Assembly (NCBI GenBank): GCA_016192995.1
Contig: JACPTB010000002.1
Location: 34,283-98,282 of the forward strand
Reading direction: 5' to 3'
From: Candidatus Woesearchaeota archaeon
GTDB lineage: Archaea > Nanobdellota > Nanobdellia > Woesearchaeales > DSVV01
DNA length: 64,000 nt
Shown: positions 27,707-35,918 of the stretch, piece after piece
Layout of the letters: each line of letters starts with the position of its first letter
Position numbering within the stretch: the first letter of the stretch is position 1
Translations under genes and position numbers: made by a program
Notes under the pieces: model-generated
The model's database searches: none
Told to the model about the DNA's origin: nothing
The model's input: the letters and a program-made list of their open reading frames with translations, nothing else

Positions 27707-28646
27707 CTTTACTTTCAGCATAATGAGCAATTGTTTCTTCAACTAATTTTTCAACAGTGTCTGGATTCATGGCAAATCCAATGCCTTCTGATTCTTGTGT
27801 TTTAAACGAGTTAATACCCACTATTCTTCCATTTGCGCTGATTAATGGCCCTCCTGAATTCCCAGGATTAATAGGAACGTCAGTTTGAACAACAGAATAA
27901 CCATAAGCATTTTTCCGCTTAAGCGAACTAACAATACCTTCAGTGACGGTAAAGTCGAGCCCAAAAGGACTCCCTAAAGCAATTACTTTTTGCCCGACTT
28001 TAAGATCTTCTAAATCATCAAATTTAAGGTCAAAAAAAGTGTCATTACTTACTATTTTAAGCACAGCAATGTCAGCAGTATCGCTGTATGACATAATTTT
28101 TGCAGCATAGTGTTTGCCTGAAGAAGTAACAACACTTAATTTACTTATACCTTCAATAACATGATAATTAGTTACAACATAGCCATCTTCAGTAACAATG
28201 ACACCGCTGCCTACTCCCTTATTAGTTCTGACACCAACAACGCCTTTAATAACCGTTTCAATAATGGCAGTAAAACTTTCACTTTTAATATTAATATCAA
28301 GTATTTTTGACTCTAGTTCTCCTAATTTTGATTTGCTTTCTTCTTCTAATTGCACTAAATTGGTTGTTAAACCACTGATTTTTTTAGATTGCAGAGATTC
28401 AGATTTCTCTAATGCTGTATACAACGCAGCAGTTTTTTCATCTAAAGCTGCTTGCAGCTGTTGATTAACCCCTTGCACTTGATTTTCAAGATCAGATTTT
28501 GTAGTAACAAGTTGATCTTGTAAGTTCCCTAACGCTGTATCTAAACGAAGATTCTGCTGGTATTGGTAGTAATAACCATATCCTAACCCTAAAAAGAGTA
28601 ATAACATAAGAATACTAAAAATAAGTACCTGTCGTTCTTTATGCAT
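27699..28646 (-). CDS. HtrA/DegP-like membrane-anchored serine protease
   Basis: 315 residues. One N-terminal membrane helix (about 8-27), a coiled-coil linker (30-120), then a trypsin-like domain with triad His in TNYHVIEG, Asp in 'TADIAVLKI' and Ser in PGNSGGPL. No PDZ domain follows, unlike classic HtrA. Likely extracytoplasmic quality control. The last codon and TAA come from element E2; removing the element restores an ending ...AESKE-stop instead of ...AESKDT-stop. Confidence 0.9.
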   Translation of the reverse strand: MHKERQVLIFSILMLLLFLGLGYGYYYQYQQNLRLDTALGNLQDQLVTTKSDLENQVQGVNQQLQAALDEKTAALYTALEKSESLQSKKISGLTTNLVQLEEESKSKLGELESKILDINIKSESFTAIIETVIKGVVGVRTNKGVGSGVIVTEDGYVVTNYHVIEGISKLSVVTSSGKHYAAKIMSYSDTADIAVLKIVSNDTFFDLKFDDLEDLKVGQKVIALGSPFGLDFTVTEGIVSSLKRKNAYGYSVVQTDVPINPGNSGGPLISANGRIVGINSFKTQESEGIGFAMNPDTVEKLVEETIAHYAESKDT

Positions 28647-28705
28647 GATTAATTTAAACTAAATTACTTAATAAAGGTTACGGATGAAAAAAGATGAAAA
28701 AAAAT

Positions 28706-29620
28706 TTATTTCTTCAATACTTTATCATGCAATCCTACTAAAGCATCTAATTTTGGCCCGAAATCACCAAGATGTTCTTGAGTAGTTGCAGTAACCAAAC
28801 CATCTACACCATAAAGATCTTTTAAAACCTGAAGATGTTCTGGTTGATTCAATTTCAGCATTGCAGCGACAAATTTCGCTCTTATTTCAGGTGAAAGATC
28901 TTTTCGTACGACAACAGGATGAGAAGGAACTTTGCCCAATCTTTCAACAGATTTCAATTTTTTACGATCCCCTTCATCAACATATTTTTCTAAAGCATCA
29001 TGACTGCCGCCAACAACATCAACGGTTCCATCAAGGAGAAGCTGCATTGATTGCTTATAGCCACCTGAAACAACAGTGCTGGTAAATGATTGCTGCAATG
29101 CTCTCTCTAAAGCTGGAAAATCATTTCCTTCAACAGTGATCAAGCCTCGTTCAATTAACGTGCCGATAGGCATAACAAAACCACTGGAACCTGTCCAGCT
29201 GGTAAATGCAATTTTTTTGCCAATTGCATCATTTAAAGAAGCAATATCACTATCAGCTTGTGCAAAAACTTCAGCATAATAAAAAGGAGAACCGTCCTTA
29301 ATTTCTGTTAAAACAACTTCTGCGCCGCTTGTTTTATACGCCAACCATGCTGGCCCTCCATCCATGTAAGCCGCATCCAAATGACCAAAACGCAGTCCTT
29401 CCATTAATGGTTCATACGCAGTAGGAACAAGAATTTCCACCTTCATTCCCATTTCCTGCTCAAGAAATTTCCCCAATACTTCTGCTTTTGGGGTTAATTC
29501 TGCTGCATTTTCAGCAGGAATAAAACCCATTTTAAAAACTTGTTCCTGCTGGCTGCATCCCAATAAAAATAAGCTTGTAAACACCATTATCATAATACTG
29601 GTCAAAGTAATTTTCATCAT
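28706..29620 (-). CDS. PhnD-like phosphate/phosphonate-type substrate-binding lipoprotein
   Basis: 304 residues from Met at 29620; a TATA box at about 29652-29664 makes upstream in-frame starts unlikely. A lipoprotein signal with lipobox LLGC (Cys about 22) precedes a type 2 periplasmic-binding fold (MGFIPAENAAELTPKA, 'FGHLDAAYMDGGPAW', 'AFTSWTGSSGFVMP'). The family binds phosphonates, phosphite or related anions. No permease or ATPase is adjacent. Confidence 0.85.
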   Translation of the reverse strand: MMKITLTSIMIMVFTSLFLLGCSQQEQVFKMGFIPAENAAELTPKAEVLGKFLEQEMGMKVEILVPTAYEPLMEGLRFGHLDAAYMDGGPAWLAYKTSGAEVVLTEIKDGSPFYYAEVFAQADSDIASLNDAIGKKIAFTSWTGSSGFVMPIGTLIERGLITVEGNDFPALERALQQSFTSTVVSGGYKQSMQLLLDGTVDVVGGSHDALEKYVDEGDRKKLKSVERLGKVPSHPVVVRKDLSPEIRAKFVAAMLKLNQPEHLQVLKDLYGVDGLVTATTQEHLGDFGPKLDALVGLHDKVLKK

Positions 29621-29658
29621 ATTTATGCCTTGATAAAATTTCTTCATAAGCAATATAA

Positions 29659-29717
29659 AAGTTTATTGGTTTAAATGTTTAACTTAAAAATAGAAAAACA
29701 TTTAAACCAATAAACTT
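29659..29717. promoter_or_regulatory. perfect 22-bp inverted repeat upstream of phnD-like gene
   Basis: Arms 29659-29680 (AAGTTTATTGGTTTAAATG plus TTT) and 29696-29717 are complementary, with a 15-base spacer. The left arm touches the minus-strand TATA box and the right arm lies upstream of the plus-strand small antitoxin ORF. Possibly a shared operator. Confidence 0.55.
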
Positions 29718-29755
29718 AAATACATTAAGAATAAAGAAGTTTTCGGAGCGAAAAA

Positions 29756-29905
29756 ATGGCAAAACCAATCAGAGCAACACCTACCTTAAAAGGTATTGAA
29801 GCAATCAATTTTATTAAAGATGTCCTTGCAGAAGAACAAAGACCAAATAAAGCAAGAGTTAATCTGATAAAAGAAGCATCAAAAACTAAATTTAATTATC
29901 AGTAG
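29756..29905 (+). CDS. small antitoxin-like protein (GNAT-associated type)
   Basis: 49 residues, MAKPIRATPTLKGIEAINFI to KTKFNYQ. It resembles the short 'MAKPIRPTPTLKGEDA...LKFNYK' proteins found beside GNAT-type genes. A weak ribosome site (cggagcg) precedes the ATG. A truncated GNAT gene lies tail to tail on the other strand, overlapping by 14 bp, rather than downstream as in usual pairs. Confidence 0.6.
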   Translation: MAKPIRATPTLKGIEAINFIKDVLAEEQRPNKARVNLIKEASKTKFNYQ

Positions 29906-30098
29906 GTAATTTTAGATCTAAATACATTGGCGTTGTTCCCTTAATTCTTTCTTTTAACATTTTGAAACCAAGTTTTTTATAAAAATGAATTGAATCTAAA
30001 TCTCTGTTTTCATTCCTTTTAGCATCTAACGTGATAAATCGACAGCCTGCTTTGTCTTGATTTATCTCATTAGCTTTTTGTATTGCAGATAAAATCAT
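29892..30098 (-). pseudogene. truncated GNAT acetyltransferase
   Basis: 68 residues corresponding only to the C-terminal part of a GNAT domain ('DLDSIHFYKKLGFKMLKERIKGTTPMYLDLKL'). The acetyl-CoA loop (Q/R-x-x-G-x-G/A) and N-terminal strands are absent. The break lies close to the tRNA-Gln 3' fragment at 30141-30155, so integration of the adjacent island probably removed the front of the gene. Confidence 0.65.
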
Positions 30099-30140
30099 AA
30101 GAAGTTTTTATGTGTTCCCATTTGGGTTACAAAAATATAA

Positions 30141-30155
30141 ATAGCCCCACGCGGA
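30141..30155. repeat. tRNA-Gln 3'-end fragment (att-like direct repeat, left)
   Basis: ATAGCCCCACGCGGA is identical to 31107-31121, the 3' end of the intact tRNA-Gln gene, in the same orientation 966 bp away. Flanking bases also show partial similarity. This is the pattern left by site-specific integration at a tRNA 3' end; the DNA between would be the integrated element. Confidence 0.7.
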
Positions 30156-30260
30156 GATTTGCAGGAGATATTTCTCAAATAAAATTATTAAGAGGAAAAA
30201 TTTATATAATTAGAATTTTAATTTTATTATTATTATTTTTACAAAAGAGGTTCATTCAAA

Positions 30261-30608
30261 ATGCACACCACAAGAATCACAAAAGAGATTAGCTTCTCAG
30301 AATATAACCTCTTGAAAGAGAAATACAACTCAAAGGTGTCTATATGTCCACATGCTGCAAGCCACATAAGTAATTACGACCGAAATATTTATAATCAAGA
30401 AGAACTAAAGAAGATATTAGTTAGTGAGAAACCATATTTTATTGGTTATCAAGAAAATGAAAATTATGCAGTTTTTTTCAAGAGAAAAGATTATTATTTA
30501 AGAATAGTATTTAAGATTAGAAATAATGAATTGCATATAATCACGTTTATAAATTCCAGAAAAATACCTTATATTGGGAGAATCAAAAATGATAAAGAAA
30601 CACCTTGA
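30261..30608 (+). CDS. DUF4258-like putative toxin in tRNA-Gln island
   Basis: 115 residues. An N-terminal variable part contains 'CPHAASHISNYDRNIYNQEE'; the C-terminal half resembles the small beta-sheet of DUF4258 proteins ('YAVFFKRKDYYLRIVFKIRN'). It is followed by a DUF2283 gene, the common partner. TATA-like tttatataat near 30200. Toxin activity is inferred from the pairing. Confidence 0.6.
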   Translation: MHTTRITKEISFSEYNLLKEKYNSKVSICPHAASHISNYDRNIYNQEELKKILVSEKPYFIGYQENENYAVFFKRKDYYLRIVFKIRNNELHIITFINSRKIPYIGRIKNDKETP

Positions 30609-30975
30609 TGCATTAGGTATGGGAGAACACTCATATGATTTTGAGAATGATATTTTAACATTTAAGATTAAAGATAGAAATTACTCTCTTTCAGAAGAAT
30701 TTAATAACTTAGTAATGGATATTGATACAGAAGGTTTTATTACAGGACTAAGAATATTTGATGCTTCTAAAGTATTTAAGTTATCAAAACAGGCTCTGAA
30801 TTGTATAAAATCATTCGAGTTTCATACAGAGGTTGAGAATAATATCATTAATTTTCAATTACGGTTTCAATATATTTTAAGAAACAAAAAAACAGTTATA
30901 CAAGGTCAAGATTTTATTAGGGAAGCTACAGACTCAACAATTAAGAATTCTGAAGTAAGTTGTTCTACTGCATAA
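30589..30975 (+). CDS. DUF2283 family putative antitoxin
   Basis: 128 residues from the ATG at 30589; GGGAG at 30576-30580 is a well-spaced ribosome site, so this start is preferred over the TTG at 30574. The DUF2283 pattern is clear: YDFENDILTFKIKDRNYSLS, 'VMDIDTEGFITGLRIFDASKVF'. It overlaps the toxin-like gene by 20 bp. The last ~30 residues are low-complexity. Confidence 0.7.
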   Translation: MIKKHLDALGMGEHSYDFENDILTFKIKDRNYSLSEEFNNLVMDIDTEGFITGLRIFDASKVFKLSKQALNCIKSFEFHTEVENNIINFQLRFQYILRNKKTVIQGQDFIREATDSTIKNSEVSCSTA

Positions 30976-31107
30976 TAAATGTGTTATTTTTTGGTATGAT
31001 TTTATTGAACTATAACTACTTAGAATTTCATTCATTAAGTCTACTTTTTTATATAAAAAAATTGCGTAAACCAAGAGAAAGTCCCTTGATTTACACAAAA
31101 ATGCTTA

Positions 31108-31211
31108 TAGCCCCACGCGGATTCGAACCGCGGTCTCCACCTCCAAAGGGTAGAATGATTGGCCACTACACTCCATGAAACGCTTTCTCAAGCTAATTTC
31201 TCTATGGGGCT
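31108..31211 (-). tRNA. tRNA-Gln (TTG anticodon) with a 31-nt intron after position 10
   Basis: Exon 1 is 31211-31202 (AGCCCCATAG), the intron 31201-31171, exon 2 31170-31108. The spliced 73-nt tRNA has acceptor stem AGCCCCA/TGGGGCT, T8, G10-T13, A14, an anticodon stem CTACC/GGTGG around loop CTTTGGA (anticodon TTG) and a T arm with GGTTCGAATCC. The junction folds into a bulge-helix-bulge: central helix CCAT/ATGG, 3-nt bulges AGA and AGT, and intron helix GAAA/TTTC; cutting after the second bulge base gives exactly these exons. CCA is not encoded. Its 3' end is duplicated at 30141-30155. Confidence 0.93.
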
Positions 31212-31321
31212 ATGTATCGAATCCGCTGGCCATAAACTAGTCGAAACTACCTATTTTTAAATTTAATGCATTCAAGCTGCCATAAGGGGGATAATGATCT
31301 CGGAACAAAGAATAGTGAATA

Positions 31322-32449
31322 TTAACTTTCACCCTTGATTCCTTCATCTTCAGTTAATTTTCTCTGCAAACGCCTCGTATTTAAATATCCTAAACTTAAT
31401 GGTATTAAAGGGATCAGTGGACTAATACCTACCATAGAACCGACATAAAAAACAAGACCTAGAGCATCTCCCGCAGATTTTGCTAGTAAGTAACGTACAG
31501 AAGCATATTCATCAGGAGTTAAACCTGGCAGTACTCTTCGATCTGCAAGTGAACCAAAATAAAGGCTTGGTTTTCCACGTCTGTATAAATCATTTCCAAT
31601 AACTGTCCCAGGTAAATCGAAACCTGATATAAGACCATGAACAAAACCATAGTTTAAAGTCCTCAAGGTTCTAACATCTGGATCATATTTGACACCCTTA
31701 AGAACTCCACTAAGAACTCTCTTAAATAAATTCTTCCCAAAATACGCTTCTTCAAAAGCTCGTAAATGCTCATAAGCAAGATATAATTCAGGCAATAAAA
31801 ATTTAGAAGGATTTTTTACAACGATAACTGAAATATTTTTCGGAGCTGGTTCTTTAAGTTTTAATTCTAAAGTTTCTAGGGTGAAATCTGTTTTAGCAGG
31901 AGTTCTTGTTAAACCACATAATAAATCCAAAGATCCAAGATAGATTTCACCATCACCACCAACATAATAAATAAAACAATGCCTATGACGAGGTGTTCCA
32001 TGTACACGCTCAATAGTTGTATAACTTTGAAGTGTTTGAACATGGAATTCTCCTGAACGATCTATTTCATTGATTTTTTCTTGTAAACGCTGCGCTTCAA
32101 CACGACGAGGTGCAGTTATCCAACCAAGTTGAACTTGCAATCTTCTTTTTGCAGAACTCGAATCAACGTGAACAACAGGATATTGAGATACTTGATAAGT
32201 TGCTCCAGTAACTGAATCAACAATATGCCCACTAACAGTTCCAACACAAGTAATGCCTGGTGAATCACGTATTAACGCCAATGCAGCTTGAAACCCATCT
32301 TGAAAAACATGTTCAATTTTAAAACCAATCGCTCTTTTTAATTCAAACAATCGCACTAACTGTTGATCTAGACCAGTGATATAATCAGGGCTGCCTTGTT
32401 CTGCAGAAATATCAGTAACTTGTGGAACAAGAATATCATCCAAACCCAT
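31322..32449 (-). CDS. hypothetical protein with C-terminal membrane helix
   Basis: 375 residues, not recognised. A mixed alpha/beta region includes 'GTPRHRHCFIYYVGGDGEIYLGSLDLLCGL' and a hydrophobic segment near the C-terminus (about 335-360, 'GLVFYVGSMVGISPLIPLIP'). It follows dph5 by 3 bp on the same strand, so the two are probably co-transcribed. Confidence 0.6.
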   Translation of the reverse strand: MGLDDILVPQVTDISAEQGSPDYITGLDQQLVRLFELKRAIGFKIEHVFQDGFQAALALIRDSPGITCVGTVSGHIVDSVTGATYQVSQYPVVHVDSSSAKRRLQVQLGWITAPRRVEAQRLQEKINEIDRSGEFHVQTLQSYTTIERVHGTPRHRHCFIYYVGGDGEIYLGSLDLLCGLTRTPAKTDFTLETLELKLKEPAPKNISVIVVKNPSKFLLPELYLAYEHLRAFEEAYFGKNLFKRVLSGVLKGVKYDPDVRTLRTLNYGFVHGLISGFDLPGTVIGNDLYRRGKPSLYFGSLADRRVLPGLTPDEYASVRYLLAKSAGDALGLVFYVGSMVGISPLIPLIPLSLGYLNTRRLQRKLTEDEGIKGES

Positions 32450-32452
32450 TGA

Positions 32453-33220
32453 TCATCCCTTCCATCTCCATAATTTCTTCAATGCTTCCTCTTCCATAAA
32501 ATGCAAATTACTAGGAATAATAATACAATGCGGTGCTTTGTCAAAATCAAACACTAACAATTCTTTTATTGTACCAACTTTAATTAAATTATCACTGCCA
32601 ATTCTTGCACAGCCAATAACTAAACTCTCTTCAGAAATAACATCTTCTTTTCGTTTTTGTTCAATAGCCAACAAATACTGCAATCCTTGGTTAACAGTCA
32701 TAAACTTGTTTTCTGAAGGATGCAGATCAAGCAATAATAAGGTATGCAATCCAATATTCTTGTTCATCTTCACCACATCATAACAAGTTTCAGGCATAAA
32801 ATTTTTCTCAGGAAAAGTAATGGAAGTAGTTTTGCCATATTTATACAATTGCAATCCAACAACACCGACAGCAGTCATTATAGAAACATTATGAACAACA
32901 GAAAAAGGAATCTGCTGTTCTTGAATGCGAAGCAAAAGATCTATATGAGTTGTTGCGCTTAATGCATCACCAATAACAAGCAGGGCAACATTCTTAGTTT
33001 TTGCTTGTTCAATAATCTTATTCTGATCAGCTTCAACATCATCTCTGGTTACAAGTATAATCTGTTTACCATAAAAGGCTTCTAAATCATCAACACTGCA
33101 CGGCAAAAGAGAAGTATAACACTCTAAGTAAACTATATCTGCTTTTTTAACAAGCTCAAGACCTTTTACCGTGATATCTTTCTCAGTTCCTAAACCAATG
33201 CCAATAAGATGTAATGCCAT
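32453..33220 (-). CDS. dph5: diphthine synthase
   Basis: 255 residues of the SAM-dependent Dph5/DphB family: N-terminal LHLIGIGLGTEKDITVKGLE, 'LLVIGDALSATTH' and 'NVSIMTAVGVVGLQLYKYG' are the SAM-binding landmarks. It methylates the modified histidine of elongation factor 2 during diphthamide synthesis, a trait of Archaea and eukaryotes. 'GDALSATTH' replaces the more usual GDPLxATTH. Confidence 0.95.
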   Translation of the reverse strand: MALHLIGIGLGTEKDITVKGLELVKKADIVYLECYTSLLPCSVDDLEAFYGKQIILVTRDDVEADQNKIIEQAKTKNVALLVIGDALSATTHIDLLLRIQEQQIPFSVVHNVSIMTAVGVVGLQLYKYGKTTSITFPEKNFMPETCYDVVKMNKNIGLHTLLLLDLHPSENKFMTVNQGLQYLLAIEQKRKEDVISEESLVIGCARIGSDNLIKVGTIKELLVFDFDKAPHCIIIPSNLHFMEEEALKKLWRWKG

Positions 33221-33367
33221 AGTAGTGAAAGAACAGCTGTCTTTTTATAAAGCTTGGCTCTTTAATAGATTAAATCTTCAAAAACATTTAAGAATATTAG
33301 TATCTGAAATTCCGCGTTCCATGGACATAGTTAAGAAACTACTGTTTATAAACATTAAGACTAATTG

Positions 33368-33509
33368 CGGCTCTGGTGAAAATGTAGTTTTTGGCATCTT
33401 TTTGTGAGGCTCTTTAATTTCATAAGTGAGGATTTTTCGGAGTGCCAGAGAGAAAAATCCAATAAAATAAATACATCAAAAGCCGAACTGATGCCAAAAC
33501 CGAGGCTAT
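33368..33509 (+). mobile_element. palindromic element E3 (type 1 core, GGCT ends, right end lost)
   Basis: Left end CGGCTCTGGTGAAAAT, then GTTTTTGGCATC pairing with GATGCCAAAAC, around the usual GGATTTTTC/GAAAAATCC hairpin. The inner stem has several paired changes relative to E1. The right end stops after CCGAGGCTAT, so no target-site duplication is seen. The TATA box of the downstream phosphatase gene starts at this truncated edge. Confidence 0.78.
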
Positions 33510-33540
33510 ATTTATAATAAACACAAGAAACATTGATCAA

Positions 33541-34353
33541 ATGAACGAACTTGAATTCGCAAAAAAGCTCGCTAAAGATGCTGGCAACATAGTTATGAAG
33601 TATTATGGCAAAAGCAGTAAAGAAATGAATACACAAGTAAAAGAAAATAATACCTTTTTAACACAAGCAGACATCGAAGCAAATAATTATATTACCGAAC
33701 AAATAAAAAAACATTTTCCAGAAGATGGGATTCTTACTGAAGAAACAATTGATAATAAAAAACGGCTTCAAAAAAGCCGTGTCTGGATTATTGACCCATT
33801 AGACGGTACCCATCATTTTCTTAAAAATAGAACAGAATTCAGTATTAGTATTGGTTTAGTAGAAAATGTCTTTCCTGTACTCGGAGTAATCTATAAACCC
33901 ATAGGTGATGAATTATATTTTGCTGAAAAAAAACAAGGAGCATATCTTGAAGAGAATGGTAAAACAAGAAAATTATCAGTGACAAAAGAAACAGAGATTA
34001 AAAATTTACGGGTAACTGCTTCAAAAGCAACAGCTCAGCAATTTATTAAGGAGGTAGTGAAACATTCTCCCTTTAGAACATTTGAATTTCGAGGAAGCAC
34101 GTGTTATAAGATGTGTCTTGTTGCAAAAGGTGAATATGATGCATATATCCGCGACCATTTGCAAATTAATGAATGGGATGTCTGTGCTGGCACCATTATT
34201 GTTCAGGAAGCAGGGGGTTTAGTAACAGATATAGAAGGAAAGCCATTAATTTTCAACAATGAAACACCATTATTCAGAGGAATTATTGCTTCGAACAACG
34301 TATGCCATGATAACATACTCAATGAAATAAGTAAAACATATAGAATAAAATAA
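33541..34353 (+). CDS. inositol monophosphatase family enzyme
   Basis: 270 residues with the metal-binding motifs of the IMPase/FBPase/CysQ superfamily: 'LTEETID' (Glu), WIIDPLDGTHHFLKN and 'EWDVCAGTIIVQEAGG'. A Mg-dependent, Li-sensitive phosphatase of inositol phosphate, fructose bisphosphate or PAP; the exact substrate cannot be assigned. TATA tatatttata at 33508-33518 gives a leaderless start at 33541. Confidence 0.9.
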   Translation: MNELEFAKKLAKDAGNIVMKYYGKSSKEMNTQVKENNTFLTQADIEANNYITEQIKKHFPEDGILTEETIDNKKRLQKSRVWIIDPLDGTHHFLKNRTEFSISIGLVENVFPVLGVIYKPIGDELYFAEKKQGAYLEENGKTRKLSVTKETEIKNLRVTASKATAQQFIKEVVKHSPFRTFEFRGSTCYKMCLVAKGEYDAYIRDHLQINEWDVCAGTIIVQEAGGLVTDIEGKPLIFNNETPLFRGIIASNNVCHDNILNEISKTYRIK

Positions 34354-34363
34354 AAAGAAAAAA

Positions 34364-34403
34364 TGCCTTCATCGATTGCGTTGGGGGTGAAAAGATGAAG
34401 GCA
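34364..34403. terminator. hairpin TGCCTTCATC/GATGAAGGCA
   Basis: Perfect 10-bp arms (34364-34373 and 34394-34403) in the 114-bp gap between the convergent phosphatase and ftsZ genes. The position suits a transcript-end structure serving either strand. Confidence 0.45.
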
Positions 34404-34467
34404 AGAACCTTTCTCTACCACACAAAGACTAAATAGGGTATGAGCATAAAAAATAAAAAAATTGAAA

Positions 34468-35550
34468 TTATCTAATAATTTCAATGCCTAATTCATCATT
34501 TAATTCCTTCATTTCCCTGCTATGTTCTTTGCGTTTGGAATCCACTTTGCCTAGGATCCATGGGCTTTGAACACCAGTAATAATGGTCATAACAGTTAGC
34601 TTGCCTTTCATGTCGTCGCTGACACGTGCTCCCCATATACAGTTTGCATCGTCATCCATACTCTCAGTAACTAACTCACCTACGCGATTGATCTCTTCTA
34701 AGGTTAAGTCAGGTCCGCCATGAACGTGGATTAAAGCTCCTGTTGCTCCTTCATAACTAATATCTAATAACGGGTTGCTCAAAGCTCCTTTAACAGCTTC
34801 TTCCACACGGTTATTAGTATCTGATGCGCCTACGCCAATTGCTGCTACACCGCCATTAGTCATAATAGTTTTAACGTCTGCATAGTCTAAGTTAACTAAT
34901 GAAGGAATTGCAATAGTTTCTACAATGCCTTTAATCATCGTTGAGATTAATTCATTAGCAACAGCAAATGCTTGTTGAATAGGTAAATTACCTGCAATTT
35001 GAACCAGCCTGTTGTTGTCAATGACAATAACAGTATCAGCTACTTGCCGTAATTGCTGTAAACCAAATTCTGCTTTATCAACACGAGCTCTTTCAATTTT
35101 AAAAGGCATAGTTACTGTTCCGATGACAATGGAGCCTACATCACGAGCTGCTTGCGCAACAATAGGAGCTGAACCTGTTCCTGTTCCTCCACCCATACCT
35201 GCGCAAACAAATACCATGTCTGCTCCTTTAACAGCTTCTTTAATATCCTGAATAGATTCCTGCGCAGCTTCAGCACCTTTTTGTGGATATCCTCCACAGC
35301 CTAAGCCTCGCGTTACATCTTTTCCAATTAAGAATTTTTTATCAGCATTAGTAATATCCAAATGTTGTTTATCAGTATTGCAAGCAAAAATTTCCGCGCC
35401 CTTAATGCCTTTTTGATAAAGCCAGTTAACCATGTTATTACCCGCTCCACCGCAGCCAATAACTTTAATATTTGCTTGCCCAACTTCAAATCCTGCACTG
35501 TTGGTAAGTTTACTACCGTTGTCCAATGCGTTTTTTACAAAAAAATCCAT
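34468..35550 (-). CDS. ftsZ: cell division GTPase FtsZ
   Basis: 360 residues from the ATG at 35550, which has an AGGGGTG ribosome site just upstream; a GTG three codons earlier lies within that site. Tubulin/FtsZ GTPase with 'VIGCGGAGNNMV', signature GGGTGTGSAP and T7-loop 'NLDYADVKTIM'. It polymerises into the division ring. The tail ends in 'LNDELGIEIIR', resembling the conserved end of archaeal FtsZ. Transcription likely begins about 70 bases upstream from a TATA at 35638-35652. Confidence 0.96.
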   Translation of the reverse strand: MDFFVKNALDNGSKLTNSAGFEVGQANIKVIGCGGAGNNMVNWLYQKGIKGAEIFACNTDKQHLDITNADKKFLIGKDVTRGLGCGGYPQKGAEAAQESIQDIKEAVKGADMVFVCAGMGGGTGTGSAPIVAQAARDVGSIVIGTVTMPFKIERARVDKAEFGLQQLRQVADTVIVIDNNRLVQIAGNLPIQQAFAVANELISTMIKGIVETIAIPSLVNLDYADVKTIMTNGGVAAIGVGASDTNNRVEEAVKGALSNPLLDISYEGATGALIHVHGGPDLTLEEINRVGELVTESMDDDANCIWGARVSDDMKGKLTVMTIITGVQSPWILGKVDSKRKEHSREMKELNDELGIEIIR

Positions 35551-35918
35551 ACTGCACACCCCTTTAGTCTTTTTAGTTTTTTATGTATGTTTATTATGAG
35601 CATTTTGCAGAACTCCTAAGTATAGTTTACACTACCAAAAACTTTATATAGTAGTTCATACAGTAATCTCATTCAGAAATCGTTATTGCCAAAATACGAT
35701 AAATGATTTGTTTCGCCAAAAACATATCATTAAACATTTTCGTTTTAATCGTGTTTGAGTTTCTCGCCAAAGAAAACTCAATTTTTATGTTCTTCTTCAT
35801 GTTTAAACTTATTTATAAATAATTCTAAAATTGGATATATATATTACAGTATACATATTTGTATACCTTTGTAGTAAATTAACAAAAAGAGGAAAAGTAT
35901 CTATTTAAATAGAAATAT
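35551..35918. other. ftsZ upstream region
   Basis: No gene seen. It contains the minus-strand ftsZ TATA (actatataaag, about 35638-35652), a hairpin TTGAGTTT/AAACTCAA around 35756-35780, and the inverted repeat GTATACA (35849-35855) / TGTATAC (35860-35866). The last two have no obvious gene partner. Confidence 0.5.

Noticed and set aside
30110..30292. 60-residue ORF over the att-like repeat
   Set aside because: It covers the tRNA fragment and a promoter region and has low-complexity sequence; no gene signature.
30960..31178. 72-residue ORF crossing the tRNA-Gln gene
   Set aside because: It runs antisense through the tRNA and island edge, with no domain and no ribosome site.
31108..31211. tRNA-Gln as a pseudogene because of the 31-nt insertion
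   Set aside because: The insertion forms a perfect bulge-helix-bulge and its removal restores a normal 73-nt tRNA.
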